Below, piece after piece: positions 37,566 to 46,442 of a stretch of DNA of 64,000 bases. Numbering within the stretch: position 1 is the stretch's first letter; every line of letters begins with the position of its first letter. Made by a program: the position numbers and the translations under genes. The notes under the pieces were generated by a model. That model was given only the letters and a program-made list of their open reading frames with translations, was not told the origin of the DNA and searched no databases. Source of the stretch: Brevibacillus sp. DP1.3A (GTDB taxonomy: Bacteria; Bacillota; Bacilli; Brevibacillales; Brevibacillaceae). The stretch lies in assembly GCF_013284245.2 (NCBI RefSeq), contig NZ_CP085876.1:2835001-2899000 (forward strand), given 5' to 3'.

Positions 37566-38345
37566 ATGGAAGCGAAGAAAGAATGGTACATGGAGTATGA
37601 GATTGCCCGTAACCGTCCCGGTCTCTTAGGGGACGTATCTTCTATTCTGGGGATGTTGAACATCAATATCGTGACGATCAATGGTGTGGATACCATGCGT
37701 CGAGGTATGCTCCTCTTGACCGATGATGATGAAAAAATGGAGGTTTTGCGCAACGTTGTGCAAAAAATGGACAACATAACCATAACGAGGTTACGTCCCC
37801 CGACCATGCTGGATCGATTGGCTGTACGCCACGGTCGCTATATTGAACGGGATAGCGAGGACAAAAAAACGTTTCGTTTTGTTCGTGAGGAGCTGGGCTT
37901 GCTGGTCGATTTCATGGCAGAAATCCTGAAGAAGGAAGGTCACCAGCTCATCGGGATTCGTGGCATGCCTCGCGTAGGGAAGACTGAATCCATGATTGCT
38001 GCCAGCGTATCCGCCAATAAACGTTGGACATTCATTTCCTCTACTTTGCTGCGCCAGACGGTGCGTAGCTCCTTAGCCATTGATGAAATGTCTACTGATC
38101 ATGTATATTTGATAGATGGAATTGTCTCAACGCTGCGATCGACAGAAAAGCACTTTACCTTGCTTCGGGAGATTATGAACTTTCCTGCCGCAAAAATCAT
38201 TGAGCATCCGGATATATTCGTAAGGGAATCTGAGTACCAACTTGATGATTTCCATTACATTATTGAGCTGCGTCATCATCCGGATGAAGAGATTACATAT
38301 GAGCTTATCAACAATCGCGGCTTTGATAATTTCGAAATGAATTAA
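37566..38345 (+). CDS. ymfK: DUF3388 family protein YmfK (ACT-like N-terminus)
   Basis: A 259-residue protein. The first 75 residues resemble an ACT domain (RNRPGLLGDVSSILGMLNIN), and the remainder holds a P-loop-like stretch (GMPRVGKTES near residue 140), so it may bind a small ligand and a nucleotide. ATG 37566 follows GGAGAGG by 7 bases. It precedes rodZ as in Bacillus. The biochemical role is unknown. Confidence 0.85.
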   Translation: MEAKKEWYMEYEIARNRPGLLGDVSSILGMLNINIVTINGVDTMRRGMLLLTDDDEKMEVLRNVVQKMDNITITRLRPPTMLDRLAVRHGRYIERDSEDKKTFRFVREELGLLVDFMAEILKKEGHQLIGIRGMPRVGKTESMIAASVSANKRWTFISSTLLRQTVRSSLAIDEMSTDHVYLIDGIVSTLRSTEKHFTLLREIMNFPAAKIIEHPDIFVRESEYQLDDFHYIIELRHHPDEEITYELINNRGFDNFEMN

Positions 38346-38357
38346 GGAGGGGCAGCT

Positions 38358-39251
38358 GTGTCTGAGCTAGGTCAAGTCCTACAAAGGGCCCGCGAAGAAA
38401 AAGGAATCACGCTCGACGACATCCAACGTATCACCAAGATACAGCGGCGATATTTGGAAGCCATTGAAAGGGGTCATTTTCACGTACTTCCTGGCCACTT
38501 TTACGCGCGTGCATTTATAAAGAGTTATGCGGAAGCTGTCGGTCTAGACCCGAACCACATCTTGAATCACTTTCAGTCCGATTTGCCGGCCCAGCCACCT
38601 ACAGAGCAAGTAGAACGACTGCGTCGCAGACGAGTTGCTTCAGCGAACAATCCATTACAAGCGGGGCGATGGGTTACCAAGACCTTGCTCGTATTGTTTA
38701 TTGCCTTGATTATCGGGGTTATTTATTTCGCTGTCGTCAATAACAACGGAGGTCAGTCGACTCAGCCAGTGCCGGGTGGAACAGTTAACCCTGGAGCTGA
38801 AATTGTCACGCCTGGTGGTGGAGCGGCAACATCCCCGATTGCTCAACAACCGAAGCCTCCTTCTATTACCACACCGACTCCTGAAACAGGAACAAAACCA
38901 CCTGAGACCGTTACGGAAACTCCTCAGGCAACCATCACATTCGAATCGCAGCAAGGATCGATGTATAACTATTCCTTGCAAGGTGGAGAAAAAATCACGG
39001 TTTATCTGAAGGTGAAAGAAGAAACAAGCTGGTTTGGTATTTCGGAAGGAAAAGGCAAAACTTATGTTGAGCAGGGAACGCTCAAGAAGGATCAGGAAAA
39101 AACGATTGAGCTGGGGAAATCCGCTTATATTCGTTTGGGCAAACCGACTGTAGTGGAATTGAAGGTTAACGGAGTCTTGGTAGACACGTCTAAAATGAAG
39201 TCAATGCCGTCCAATATTACGATGAAAGTAAAAGAGGCGGTCACCCAGTAG
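38358..39251 (+). CDS. rodZ: RodZ-family cell-shape protein (YmfM)
   Basis: A 297-residue bitopic membrane protein: cytoplasmic helix-turn-helix of the HTH_25 type at residues 1-70 (LGQVLQRAREEKGITLDDI), one membrane segment near residues 108-127, a long Pro/Thr-rich extracytoplasmic linker, and a C-terminal DUF4115 beta domain. RodZ links MreB filaments to the wall synthesis machinery. The start is GTG behind AAGGAGGGG, 12 bases after ymfK. Confidence 0.93.
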   Translation: MSELGQVLQRAREEKGITLDDIQRITKIQRRYLEAIERGHFHVLPGHFYARAFIKSYAEAVGLDPNHILNHFQSDLPAQPPTEQVERLRRRRVASANNPLQAGRWVTKTLLVLFIALIIGVIYFAVVNNNGGQSTQPVPGGTVNPGAEIVTPGGGAATSPIAQQPKPPSITTPTPETGTKPPETVTETPQATITFESQQGSMYNYSLQGGEKITVYLKVKEETSWFGISEGKGKTYVEQGTLKKDQEKTIELGKSAYIRLGKPTVVELKVNGVLVDTSKMKSMPSNITMKVKEAVTQ

Positions 39252-39272
39252 GCAAGCATATGCTTGCCTTTC
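39250..39272 (+). terminator. Weak terminator after rodZ
   Basis: AGGCAAGCAT/ATGCTTGCCT is a perfect 20-base palindrome directly after the rodZ stop, followed by only TTTC-like pyrimidines; termination efficiency is uncertain. Confidence 0.5.
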
Positions 39273-39287
39273 GTACTTTTCTCTGTT

Positions 39288-39317
39288 TTGACACTTCCTT
39301 TAGGCTTATATTATACT
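39288..39317 (+). promoter_or_regulatory. Sigma-A promoter of rimO-pgsA
   Basis: Consensus TTGACA at 39288-39293 and TATACT at 39312-39317 with 18-base spacing, about 45 bases upstream of rimO. Confidence 0.78.
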
Positions 39318-39362
39318 GGATAGGTGTAATATGGGTTGGTGTGACCAATTGGAGGAAAAAAG

Positions 39363-40709
39363 ATGACAGAGAAGGTAGGCACGCGTGAAAAAGTAGCGAT
39401 TGTTACGCTGGGCTGTGAAAAGAATCTCGTTGATTCGGACATGATGGCCCATCTGATAGATGAAAAAGGTTATGAACTGGTTGATAACCCGGAAGAAGCA
39501 ACTGTGGTCATCGTCAATACCTGCGGTTTCATCGATGCAGCCAAGGAAGAATCCGTAAATAAGATTCTGGAAATGGGTGAATTGAAGGAATCCGGCAAAC
39601 TGAAGTCGCTTGTGGTGGCGGGCTGTCTCACACAACGTTACAAAGAGGATATCTTGAATGAGATTCCTGAGGTGGACGGCATTGTCGGAACAGGCGATTT
39701 TATGTCGATTACAGGTATTATCGAAGAATCTCTAGAGGGCAAGCGACCGATTTTTGTAGGAAATCCCATTTTTACGTACGAAGATGTAGTGAAGCGGAAA
39801 GTAAAACAAGGCACATACACCGCATATATTAAAATTGCCGAGGGTTGCGACAACGCCTGTACGTTCTGTTCGATTCCTTTGATGCGTGGGGGATTCCGCA
39901 GTCGTACAATCGAGTCCATCGTAGAAGAAGCGCGTCATTTGGCTGCTCAAGGTATCGTAGAAGTAAGTCTGATTGCACAAGATTCTACGAACTACGGTAC
40001 GGATATTTACGATGGAAAACTGATGCTTCCTGAACTTTTAAACCGTCTGGCTGAAGTCGAGGGCATCGAGTGGATTCGTCTTCACTATGCATACCCTGGA
40101 TTTTTCACCGATGAATTGATCCACACCTTTGCAACCAATCCAAAAGTGTGCAAATACGTAGATATGCCTTTGCAGCACTCCGAAGACCATATTCTGAAAA
40201 GAATGCGTCGCCCTGGAAGACAGACGGACATTCGAGCGCTGGTAGCAAAAATTCGCGCGCAGGTTCCAGATGTGGCGCTGCGTACCTCTTTGATCGTAGG
40301 GTTCCCGGGGGAAACAGAGGAAGACTTCGAGCGTCTGAGCGAGTTTGTGAAGGATATTCGCTTTGATCGACTGGGTGTGTTTACTTACTCCAACGAGGAT
40401 GACACGCCAGCTTCCCGTCTGCCTGATCACGTAGACGAAGAGGTTAAGGAAAAACGTGCGAACATGCTGATGGAAATTCAGCGTGAAGTAGCCGGAGATC
40501 GCAACGGACGCTTTGTTGGTCAAGTCTTGGAAGTTTTGATTGAACGTTACGAAGGACGTAACGATATTTATGTAGGTCGAACACAGTATGACGCTCCGGA
40601 AATCGATGGTGAAGTATTCGTCACTGGTTTTAAAGGCGAGCTGGGCAACATCGTAAAAGTAAAAATTACACACTCCTATGAATACGATTTAGCCGGGGAG
40701 GTAGTCTAG
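39363..40709 (+). CDS. rimO: Ribosomal protein S12 methylthiotransferase RimO
   Basis: Radical SAM enzyme that methylthiolates an aspartate of ribosomal protein S12. The 448 residues contain the N-terminal MTTase domain (VTLGCEKNLVDSD), the radical SAM cysteines in GCDNACTFC at residues 162, 166 and 169, the DMPLQHSEDHILKRM stretch and a C-terminal TRAM domain. These details separate it from MiaB and MtaB. B. subtilis is not known to carry rimO, so this gene distinguishes the lineage. pgsA starts on the base after the stop. Confidence 0.93.
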   Translation: MTEKVGTREKVAIVTLGCEKNLVDSDMMAHLIDEKGYELVDNPEEATVVIVNTCGFIDAAKEESVNKILEMGELKESGKLKSLVVAGCLTQRYKEDILNEIPEVDGIVGTGDFMSITGIIEESLEGKRPIFVGNPIFTYEDVVKRKVKQGTYTAYIKIAEGCDNACTFCSIPLMRGGFRSRTIESIVEEARHLAAQGIVEVSLIAQDSTNYGTDIYDGKLMLPELLNRLAEVEGIEWIRLHYAYPGFFTDELIHTFATNPKVCKYVDMPLQHSEDHILKRMRRPGRQTDIRALVAKIRAQVPDVALRTSLIVGFPGETEEDFERLSEFVKDIRFDRLGVFTYSNEDDTPASRLPDHVDEEVKEKRANMLMEIQREVAGDRNGRFVGQVLEVLIERYEGRNDIYVGRTQYDAPEIDGEVFVTGFKGELGNIVKVKITHSYEYDLAGEVV

Positions 40710-41285
40710 GTGAATCTCGCCAACCGCATCACCCTCGCCAGGATTTTTCTGGTGCCGGTAGTAATGTTTTTTATGCTGGTGCGTTACAACATCGGGACAT
40801 TTACGATTGGCAGCCTGACGATGACGTATAACGAGCTGATTGCGGCTTTGGTGTTTATCCTAGCAGCCAGTACGGACGGACTCGACGGTTATATTGCACG
40901 GAAAAATAAAATCGTGACGAACTTGGGGAAGTTTCTGGACCCGCTTGCTGATAAGCTATTGATATCTGCAGCACTCATTTCACTCGTAGAGATGCAGCGT
41001 CTGGAAGCGTGGATTGCGATTGTCATTATCAGCCGGGAGTTTGCGGTAACGGGTCTACGGCTAGTTGCTGCGGCAGAAGGACAGGTAATTGCTGCGAGTG
41101 CATTGGGTAAACTGAAAACATGGGTGCAGATCGTAGCGATTACGGCTGTCATGATTCGCAACTTCCCATTTGGGTTCTTCGGCATTCCGTTCGACGAAGT
41201 AGCTACTTGGGCGATGGTGATCATCACGATTTACTCCGGGTACGACTACTTTGCGAAAAATCGTAACGTGATCCAATACTCGTAA
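40710..41285 (+). CDS. pgsA: CDP-diacylglycerol-glycerol-3-phosphate 3-phosphatidyltransferase
   Basis: Makes phosphatidylglycerol phosphate at the membrane. The 191 residues have about five hydrophobic segments and the CDP-alcohol phosphotransferase motif DGLDGYIARKN followed by GKFLDPLADK. The start is GTG immediately after the rimO stop, with GGGGAGG inside the rimO end, so translation is coupled. This is the standard position upstream of cinA. Confidence 0.95.
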   Translation: MNLANRITLARIFLVPVVMFFMLVRYNIGTFTIGSLTMTYNELIAALVFILAASTDGLDGYIARKNKIVTNLGKFLDPLADKLLISAALISLVEMQRLEAWIAIVIISREFAVTGLRLVAAAEGQVIAASALGKLKTWVQIVAITAVMIRNFPFGFFGIPFDEVATWAMVIITIYSGYDYFAKNRNVIQYS

Positions 41286-41383
41286 TGCGGGTATTGGTCT
41301 CTTTTTTCACAAGACTCTTCTCTTGAGCGTTTGCAAGTGATAAACTATTAGTTTAGAGGCTTTTCTACTCTCAAAGAGAATGG

Positions 41384-42637
41384 ATGAGGAATATGAGAGC
41401 GGAGATTATCGCGGTAGGTACTGAGCTTTTGTTAGGCCAGATCGCTAACACCAACGCACAGTTTCTTTCTCAGAAGCTGGCGGAAATTGGCGTGGGAGTT
41501 TACTTTCATACCGTTGTGGGAGACAACACGGAGCGATTGCTACAAGTGATTCGATTGGCATCAGGACGATCTGATCTCGTCATTTTCACGGGTGGGCTAG
41601 GGCCGACTCAAGATGATTTGACGAAAGAAACCTTGGCGGGGCATGTAGGCATTGGATTGGAAACGAATCCAGAGGCCATGGAGAGAATTGAAAAATTCTT
41701 TTTGCAACGTGGGATTGTCATGACGGAGAACAATCGTAAGCAGGCGCTGGTGCTTTCTGGCAGCCATGTATTCTCCAACGATTTCGGGATGGCGCCGGGG
41801 ATGGCGATCCGTCATGACAGTAGTACGTTCGTGCTGTTGCCTGGACCACCAAGCGAGCTGTATCCAATGGTGGAGAATTACGTGATGCCTTACTTGACCG
41901 ATTTGCTTCCCGAAAAACAAGTGTTTCATTCTCATGTACTCCGGTTCTACGGAATAGGCGAATCCGCTTTGGAGGAAAAATTGCTCGATCTGATCGAAAA
42001 GCAGGAAAATCCAACGATCGCGCCATACGCCAAGGAATTCGAAGTAACGCTGCGGATTACGGCAAGAGCTGCTACAGTCGAAGAAGGAGAAGCCCTAATC
42101 TTGCCTGTAGAAAAAGAAATACTCAGCCGTGTTGGCCAGTATATGTACGGGATGGGCGAGAACTCGTCGCTGCATGATGTGCTGGTTTCTAAGCTGAAAA
42201 AGAGAAATGAGACGATCGCTTGTGCAGAAAGCTGCACAGGAGGAGCAATTGCCTCGTTGATTACTTCTGTACCAGGAAGCTCGCAAGTGTTTCGTGGCGG
42301 GGTAGTCTGCTACACCAATGAAGTGAAAAATCAGCTGCTCGAAGTACCTCATTCCATTTTGCAAACAGATGGGGCAGTCAGTGAGAAAACAGCTCAATTG
42401 CTGGCTGAACATGTACGAGAAAAGCTGGGAGCTACTTATGGTATTTCTATTACGGGAGTGGCTGGACCAGATCCTTCCGAGGGTAAGCCTGTTGGCCTTG
42501 TCTACGTAGGGATCGCAGCAGAAGGAATGCCCACAGTTGTAAAAGAGCTGCGCCTTGCCGGAAGAAGGCATGCAATCGTTGGACGTGCCGCTAAATACGC
42601 GTTGTTTTATGCGCTGCAAATGCAAAAAGAAAGGTGA
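41384..42637 (+). CDS. cinA: CinA family protein: MoCF-like domain plus nicotinamide-nucleotide amidase
   Basis: A 417-residue competence/damage-inducible protein. The N-terminal molybdopterin-binding-like domain has IIAVGTELLLGQ and FTGGLGPTQDD, linked to ADP-ribose pyrophosphatase activity in relatives. The C-terminal PncC domain has CAESCTGGAIAS near residue 284 and GGVVCYTNEVK, giving NMN amidase activity. Two in-frame ATG codons (41384, 41393) are possible; AAAGAGA before the first is weak and the second has too short a spacing. Upstream of recA this order is conserved in Bacillus, except that a helicase gene intervenes here. Confidence 0.92.
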   Translation: MRNMRAEIIAVGTELLLGQIANTNAQFLSQKLAEIGVGVYFHTVVGDNTERLLQVIRLASGRSDLVIFTGGLGPTQDDLTKETLAGHVGIGLETNPEAMERIEKFFLQRGIVMTENNRKQALVLSGSHVFSNDFGMAPGMAIRHDSSTFVLLPGPPSELYPMVENYVMPYLTDLLPEKQVFHSHVLRFYGIGESALEEKLLDLIEKQENPTIAPYAKEFEVTLRITARAATVEEGEALILPVEKEILSRVGQYMYGMGENSSLHDVLVSKLKKRNETIACAESCTGGAIASLITSVPGSSQVFRGGVVCYTNEVKNQLLEVPHSILQTDGAVSEKTAQLLAEHVREKLGATYGISITGVAGPDPSEGKPVGLVYVGIAAEGMPTVVKELRLAGRRHAIVGRAAKYALFYALQMQKER

Positions 42638-42644
42638 TTTTTTC

Positions 42645-44234
42645 ATGACGATTTTTTCCGATTTTCCTTTACATAAATCTATTCTGCAAGCGATTCACGA
42701 TATGGGCTTCGAGGAGCCATCACCGATTCAGGCAGCTTGCATTCCAAAAGTTCTGGATGGCGGAGACCTGATTGGTCAAGCACAGACAGGTACTGGTAAG
42801 ACTGCTGCATTCGGGATTCCACTTGTAGAAAAGATTACGCCTGCCAATCGTGTACAAGCGATCGTGCTGACCCCAACTCGTGAGCTGGCTATTCAGGTTG
42901 CGGGAGAGCTCCTGCGCATCTCCAAATACAATAAAGTTCGTACGCTGCCAATCTATGGCGGACAATCGATCGGACATCAAATTCGTGCACTGCGTCAAGG
43001 TGTACAAATCGTTGTAGGTACTCCTGGCCGTGTTATGGACCACTTGCGCCGTAAAACATTGAAGCTGGATCACGTACATACACTCGTTTTGGATGAAGCG
43101 GATGAAATGCTGGACATGGGCTTCATCGAAGATATCGAGACGATCATCACGCATATGCCAGAAGAGCGTCAAACCTTGCTGTTCTCTGCGACGATGCCGC
43201 CAGAAATCAAGCGTTTGGCTACCCGTTACATGAAACAGCCGCAAACGATCGCGGTGAGCCGTGAGGAAGTAACGGCGCCATTGATCGAACAGGTATACTA
43301 CAAAGTGTTTGACCGCAATAAAGTGGAGAGCCTTTGCCGCATCTTGGATAGTGAGGATGTTGAGTTGGGAATCATTTTCTGCCGCACCAAGCGCGGTGTA
43401 GATGAGTTGTCCGAAGTGCTGCAATCCCGCGGATACCTTGCAGACGGCTTGCATGGTGACTTGTCACAGGCACAACGTGACAAGGTCATGAACTCGTTCC
43501 GTGAGGGCTCGATTGAATTCCTGATCGCGACAGATGTAGCAGCACGCGGTATCGACGTAGGAAACGTCTCCCACGTAATCAACTACGATATTCCACAAGA
43601 CTCTGAGAGCTACGTACACCGTATTGGCCGTACTGGTCGCGCAGGTCGCAAAGGAATCGCGATGACGTTGGTTACGCCTCGTGAAGTAAGACAAATGATG
43701 TTTATCCAAAAGCAGACAAAAGCACAAGTGCTTTCTCGCAATGTTCCTTCCTTGGAGGAAGTGGCTGAGCGCAAACAAGAACAATTGCGTGAACAGTTGA
43801 CTAGCCTTTTGGAAAGCGATGCAATCGCGGATATGTATCAAAAAGTAGCGGATGCTCTCGTAGGTCAATACCCTGCTGAAAAAGTAGCAGCAGCTGCCTT
43901 GCACCTCGCATTCCATACAGAAGCAGGACAAGGGCAGGAAGTAGAAGCGTACAACTTTGGTGAGACGGGTGCAGCAAAAGGCATGGTTCGCTTCTTCCTG
44001 AACGTAGGTCGCAATGCAAACATGAAGCCACAGGATCTGGTTCGTGAGATCTCTGAATCTGTTGGTATCCCAGGAAAATCAGTAGGTCGCATCGACATTT
44101 TCGAGAACTTCACTTTCGTTGAGGTTCCAGAAGAAGTAGCGGCATTCGTATATGAGTCACTGCGTCAAACCCGTATCAACGGAAAACGAATCAATCTGGA
44201 GCCTGCAAAGCCTCGCGGAGCGAAGCGTTCCTAA
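42645..44234 (+). CDS. DEAD-box ATP-dependent RNA helicase with DbpA/CsdA-type RNA-binding domain
   Basis: A 529-residue helicase. Motifs in order: Q motif (MGFEEPSPIQ), I AQTGTGKTAA, Ia PTRELAIQ, II DEAD, III SAT, V ARGIDV, VI HRIGRTGRAGR. After a helical spacer, a C-terminal RRM-like DbpA/DeaD domain covers about residues 445-520. It most resembles DeaD/CsdA-type proteins that act in ribosome assembly and cold-shock RNA unwinding. ATG 42645 overlaps no other gene and follows AAAGGTGA at the end of cinA. It sits between cinA and recA. Confidence 0.93.
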   Translation: MTIFSDFPLHKSILQAIHDMGFEEPSPIQAACIPKVLDGGDLIGQAQTGTGKTAAFGIPLVEKITPANRVQAIVLTPTRELAIQVAGELLRISKYNKVRTLPIYGGQSIGHQIRALRQGVQIVVGTPGRVMDHLRRKTLKLDHVHTLVLDEADEMLDMGFIEDIETIITHMPEERQTLLFSATMPPEIKRLATRYMKQPQTIAVSREEVTAPLIEQVYYKVFDRNKVESLCRILDSEDVELGIIFCRTKRGVDELSEVLQSRGYLADGLHGDLSQAQRDKVMNSFREGSIEFLIATDVAARGIDVGNVSHVINYDIPQDSESYVHRIGRTGRAGRKGIAMTLVTPREVRQMMFIQKQTKAQVLSRNVPSLEEVAERKQEQLREQLTSLLESDAIADMYQKVADALVGQYPAEKVAAAALHLAFHTEAGQGQEVEAYNFGETGAAKGMVRFFLNVGRNANMKPQDLVREISESVGIPGKSVGRIDIFENFTFVEVPEEVAAFVYESLRQTRINGKRINLEPAKPRGAKRS

Positions 44235-44249
44235 TTCGATAGAAATGAG

Positions 44250-44293
44250 AAGCAGCCATTTCGCTGGGAACAACCAGGAAATGGCTGCTTTTA
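44250..44293 (+). terminator. Intrinsic terminator after the DEAD-box helicase
   Basis: AGCAGCCATTTC and GAAATGGCTGCT form a perfect 12-bp stem; the loop carries a small CTGG/CCAG hairpin. TTTTA follows. Confidence 0.88.
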
Positions 44294-44300
44294 TGCGATG

Positions 44301-44314
44301 CGAATATTTGTTCG
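44301..44314 (+). promoter_or_regulatory. LexA (DinR) operator upstream of recA
   Basis: CGAATATTTGTTCG matches the Gram-positive SOS box CGAACnnnnGTTCG at all fixed positions except the fifth base (T instead of C). It lies 10 bases upstream of the recA -35 element, so LexA could repress recA until DNA damage. Confidence 0.78.
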
Positions 44315-44324
44315 TAAAAAATAC

Positions 44325-44354
44325 TTGGCAAACACTTCTGTCTCGAGGTATGAT
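44325..44354 (+). promoter_or_regulatory. Sigma-A promoter of recA
   Basis: TTGGCA at 44325-44330 and TATGAT at 44349-44354 with 18-base spacing, 45 bases before the recA start. Confidence 0.7.
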
Positions 44355-44399
44355 GAAGACAAGCAAAAGAGATGCGAAAATTGAAAGGGTGTGTACCAT

Positions 44400-45458
44400 T
44401 TGTCAGATCGTCGCGCAGCTTTGGAGAGTGCATTGCGTCAAATAGAAAAGCAATTCGGAAAAGGTTCCATTATGAAGTTGGGGGAAGTATCCAACATCCA
44501 GATTTCTACGGCTTCTAGCGGTGCACTTGCTCTAGATATCGCACTTGGTGTGGGTGGGTTCCCACGCGGACGGATTGTTGAGATTTACGGACCAGAGTCT
44601 TCTGGTAAAACAACAGTAGCGCTTCATGCCATCGCAGAAGTGCAAAGACAGGGTGGACAAGCTGCTTTTATCGATGCTGAGCATGCCTTGGATCCGGTTT
44701 ACGCTGCTAAGCTGGGTGTGAACATCGATGAATTGCTGTTGTCCCAACCAGACACTGGTGAGCAAGCTTTGGAGATCGCGGAAGCACTGGTGCGTTCTGG
44801 TGCGGTAGACATTATCGTAGTCGACTCCGTTGCGGCACTCGTGCCAAAAGCAGAGATCGAAGGCGAGATGGGAGATTCCCACGTAGGTTTGCAAGCGCGC
44901 TTGATGTCCCAAGCACTTCGTAAGCTGTCTGGTGCCATCAACAAGTCCAAAACGATTGCGATCTTCATCAACCAGCTTCGTGAAAAAGTGGGAGTTATGT
45001 TTGGTAACCCGGAAACAACTCCAGGTGGACGCGCTTTGAAGTTCTACGCGAGTGTTCGTTTGGATGTTCGTAAAGCGGAATCTATCAAAGTCGGCAACGA
45101 CATTTTGGGTAGCAAGACAAAGATCAAAGTTGTCAAAAATAAAGTGGCTCCACCATTTAAGGTTGCAGAAGTGGACATCATGTACGGTGAAGGTATTTCC
45201 AGAGAAGGTAGCATTCTCGACATCGGTTCTGAGATTGATGTCGTGCAAAAGAGTGGTGCTTGGTATTCCTTCAATGAAGAGCGACTCGGCCAAGGTAGAG
45301 AAAATTCGAAGGTTTTCCTGAAGGAAAATCCGCACATTGCATCGCAGATTGAAACAAAAGTGCGCGAATACTTCAGCCTAAACCCTGGTTCTGTTCCAGA
45401 AGGTGAAGCAGTAAATGACCCAGAGCAAGATGAAGAGCCTACATTTGATCTGGAGTAA
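44400..45458 (+). CDS. recA: Recombinase RecA
   Basis: DNA-dependent ATPase for homologous recombination and SOS induction. The 352 residues contain Walker [10 protein letters not shown] near residue 64, the [20 protein letters not shown] stretch in shorter conserved blocks, and the acidic C-terminus. The start is TTG 44400, about 10 bases after GAAAGGGTG, which gives MSDRRAALE and aligns with Bacillus RecA; an in-frame GTG at 44391 lies within the ribosome binding site. A terminator separates it from recX. Confidence 0.97.
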   Translation: MSDRRAALESALRQIEKQFGKGSIMKLGEVSNIQISTASSGALALDIALGVGGFPRGRIVEIYGPESSGKTTVALHAIAEVQRQGGQAAFIDAEHALDPVYAAKLGVNIDELLLSQPDTGEQALEIAEALVRSGAVDIIVVDSVAALVPKAEIEGEMGDSHVGLQARLMSQALRKLSGAINKSKTIAIFINQLREKVGVMFGNPETTPGGRALKFYASVRLDVRKAESIKVGNDILGSKTKIKVVKNKVAPPFKVAEVDIMYGEGISREGSILDIGSEIDVVQKSGAWYSFNEERLGQGRENSKVFLKENPHIASQIETKVREYFSLNPGSVPEGEAVNDPEQDEEPTFDLE

Positions 45459-45471
45459 TGAAGAGTAGAAG

Positions 45472-45503
45472 AGCAGCCTGTCGATGAGACAGGCTGTTAT
45501 TTT
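45472..45503 (+). terminator. Intrinsic terminator after recA
   Basis: AGCAGCCTGTC pairs with GACAGGCTGTT over 11 bp (one G-T pair) with a GATGA loop, then ATTTTA. The weak T tract may allow read-through into recX. Confidence 0.75.
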
Positions 45504-45527
45504 AGCTTTGCGAAGGAGTGAATCATC

Positions 45528-46169
45528 ATGAAGAGCGGCCTGATCACTGCCGTTCATCGAGATATCAAACAAAAGCAACGCTACCATATCGATGTAGAAG
45601 GCGAGTATGCCATTACCGTACACGAAGACATACTGGTAAAGTACAACCTATTTAAGGGAACAGAATTAGATGAAGATTTTTGCCGAGAAGTCCTGATAGC
45701 AGAAGAAAAGCATAAAGCGTATTTAGGTGCTTTGCGATACCTCGGCATACGCCCACGGACAAGTAGTCAGCTGCATTCTTATTTGGTAGAGAAGGGGTTT
45801 TCTACCCAGATTGCCGAAGAGATATGCCAGCGCTGCAAGGATCACGGCTACATCGATGATGAAGCATTTGCGAAGCAATGGGTAGACGAACGATTGCGTT
45901 TGAAGCCGAGGAGCCCGTATATGCTGCGTATGGAGCTTACCCAGCGTGGAGTGGACAGAGCGATTGTAGAGGACGCAGTCCGTGGCGTGTCTAGGCAGGC
46001 TGAACTAGATGCTGCCCGTGCATTGATAGAGAAGAAGGCGAGACGCATAGAAGGCGCACCGAACCCAGATGAAGAACGCAAGCTGCTGTCTATGCTGATG
46101 CGCAAGGGATTCTCTCATGCTATCATTCAACAAATGCGTGAAGAATTGCGTCAGAGAAGCGATAGTTAG
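45528..46169 (+). CDS. recX: Regulatory protein RecX
   Basis: Modulator of RecA filaments. The 213 residues consist of three-helix RecX repeats (for example DEAFAKQWVDERLRLKPRS near residue 107). It follows recA by 69 bases behind CGAAGGAGTGA, as in many Gram-positives, and is probably expressed at a lower level by read-through of the recA terminator. No own promoter is obvious. Confidence 0.92.
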   Translation: MKSGLITAVHRDIKQKQRYHIDVEGEYAITVHEDILVKYNLFKGTELDEDFCREVLIAEEKHKAYLGALRYLGIRPRTSSQLHSYLVEKGFSTQIAEEICQRCKDHGYIDDEAFAKQWVDERLRLKPRSPYMLRMELTQRGVDRAIVEDAVRGVSRQAELDAARALIEKKARRIEGAPNPDEERKLLSMLMRKGFSHAIIQQMREELRQRSDS

Positions 46170-46192
46170 ACGCAACTCTATTTGCATGATCT

Positions 46193-46221
46193 TGACAATT
46201 CTTGTTCACAAATAATAAAAT
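46193..46221 (+). promoter_or_regulatory. Sigma-A promoter in the recX-rny gap
   Basis: Consensus TTGACA at 46193-46198 and TAAAAT at 46216-46221 have 17-base spacing. It starts about 215 bases upstream of rny. Confidence 0.7.
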
Positions 46222-46227
46222 AGGTTT

Positions 46228-46348
46228 GTATTTACTTGGTGTATCATATCTTTTTGCGATTTGCTCACTCGTTGCCTATGGAACAACTGAAAAACCGTGC
46301 GATAACAGTACGGATTCAGCGGACCGAGTAAAATCGGTCTTGTTTTTT
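46228..46348 (+). ncRNA. Candidate small RNA or attenuated leader of rny
   Basis: From the promoter at 46193-46221 a transcript of about 120 bases would end at a clear intrinsic terminator: GACCGA (46322-46327) pairs with TCGGTC (46334-46339), followed by TTGTTTTTT. Upstream, GTTG/CAAC (46271-46287) and a two-part helix CTGA/TCAG with CCGT/ACGG inside (46287-46319) can form. The gene rny starts 95 bases after the terminator. This is the layout of a riboswitch, attenuator or independent small RNA. No known riboswitch class was recognised. Confidence 0.4.
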
Positions 46349-46442
46349 AGCCGAATGTTCAAATGTGAGAGCACTCCATGAAAAACAAATGCTTGGAAAG
46401 CGGGGAGATGTCTTACAATAAGGAGGTGAAACGAAAAAGCCT

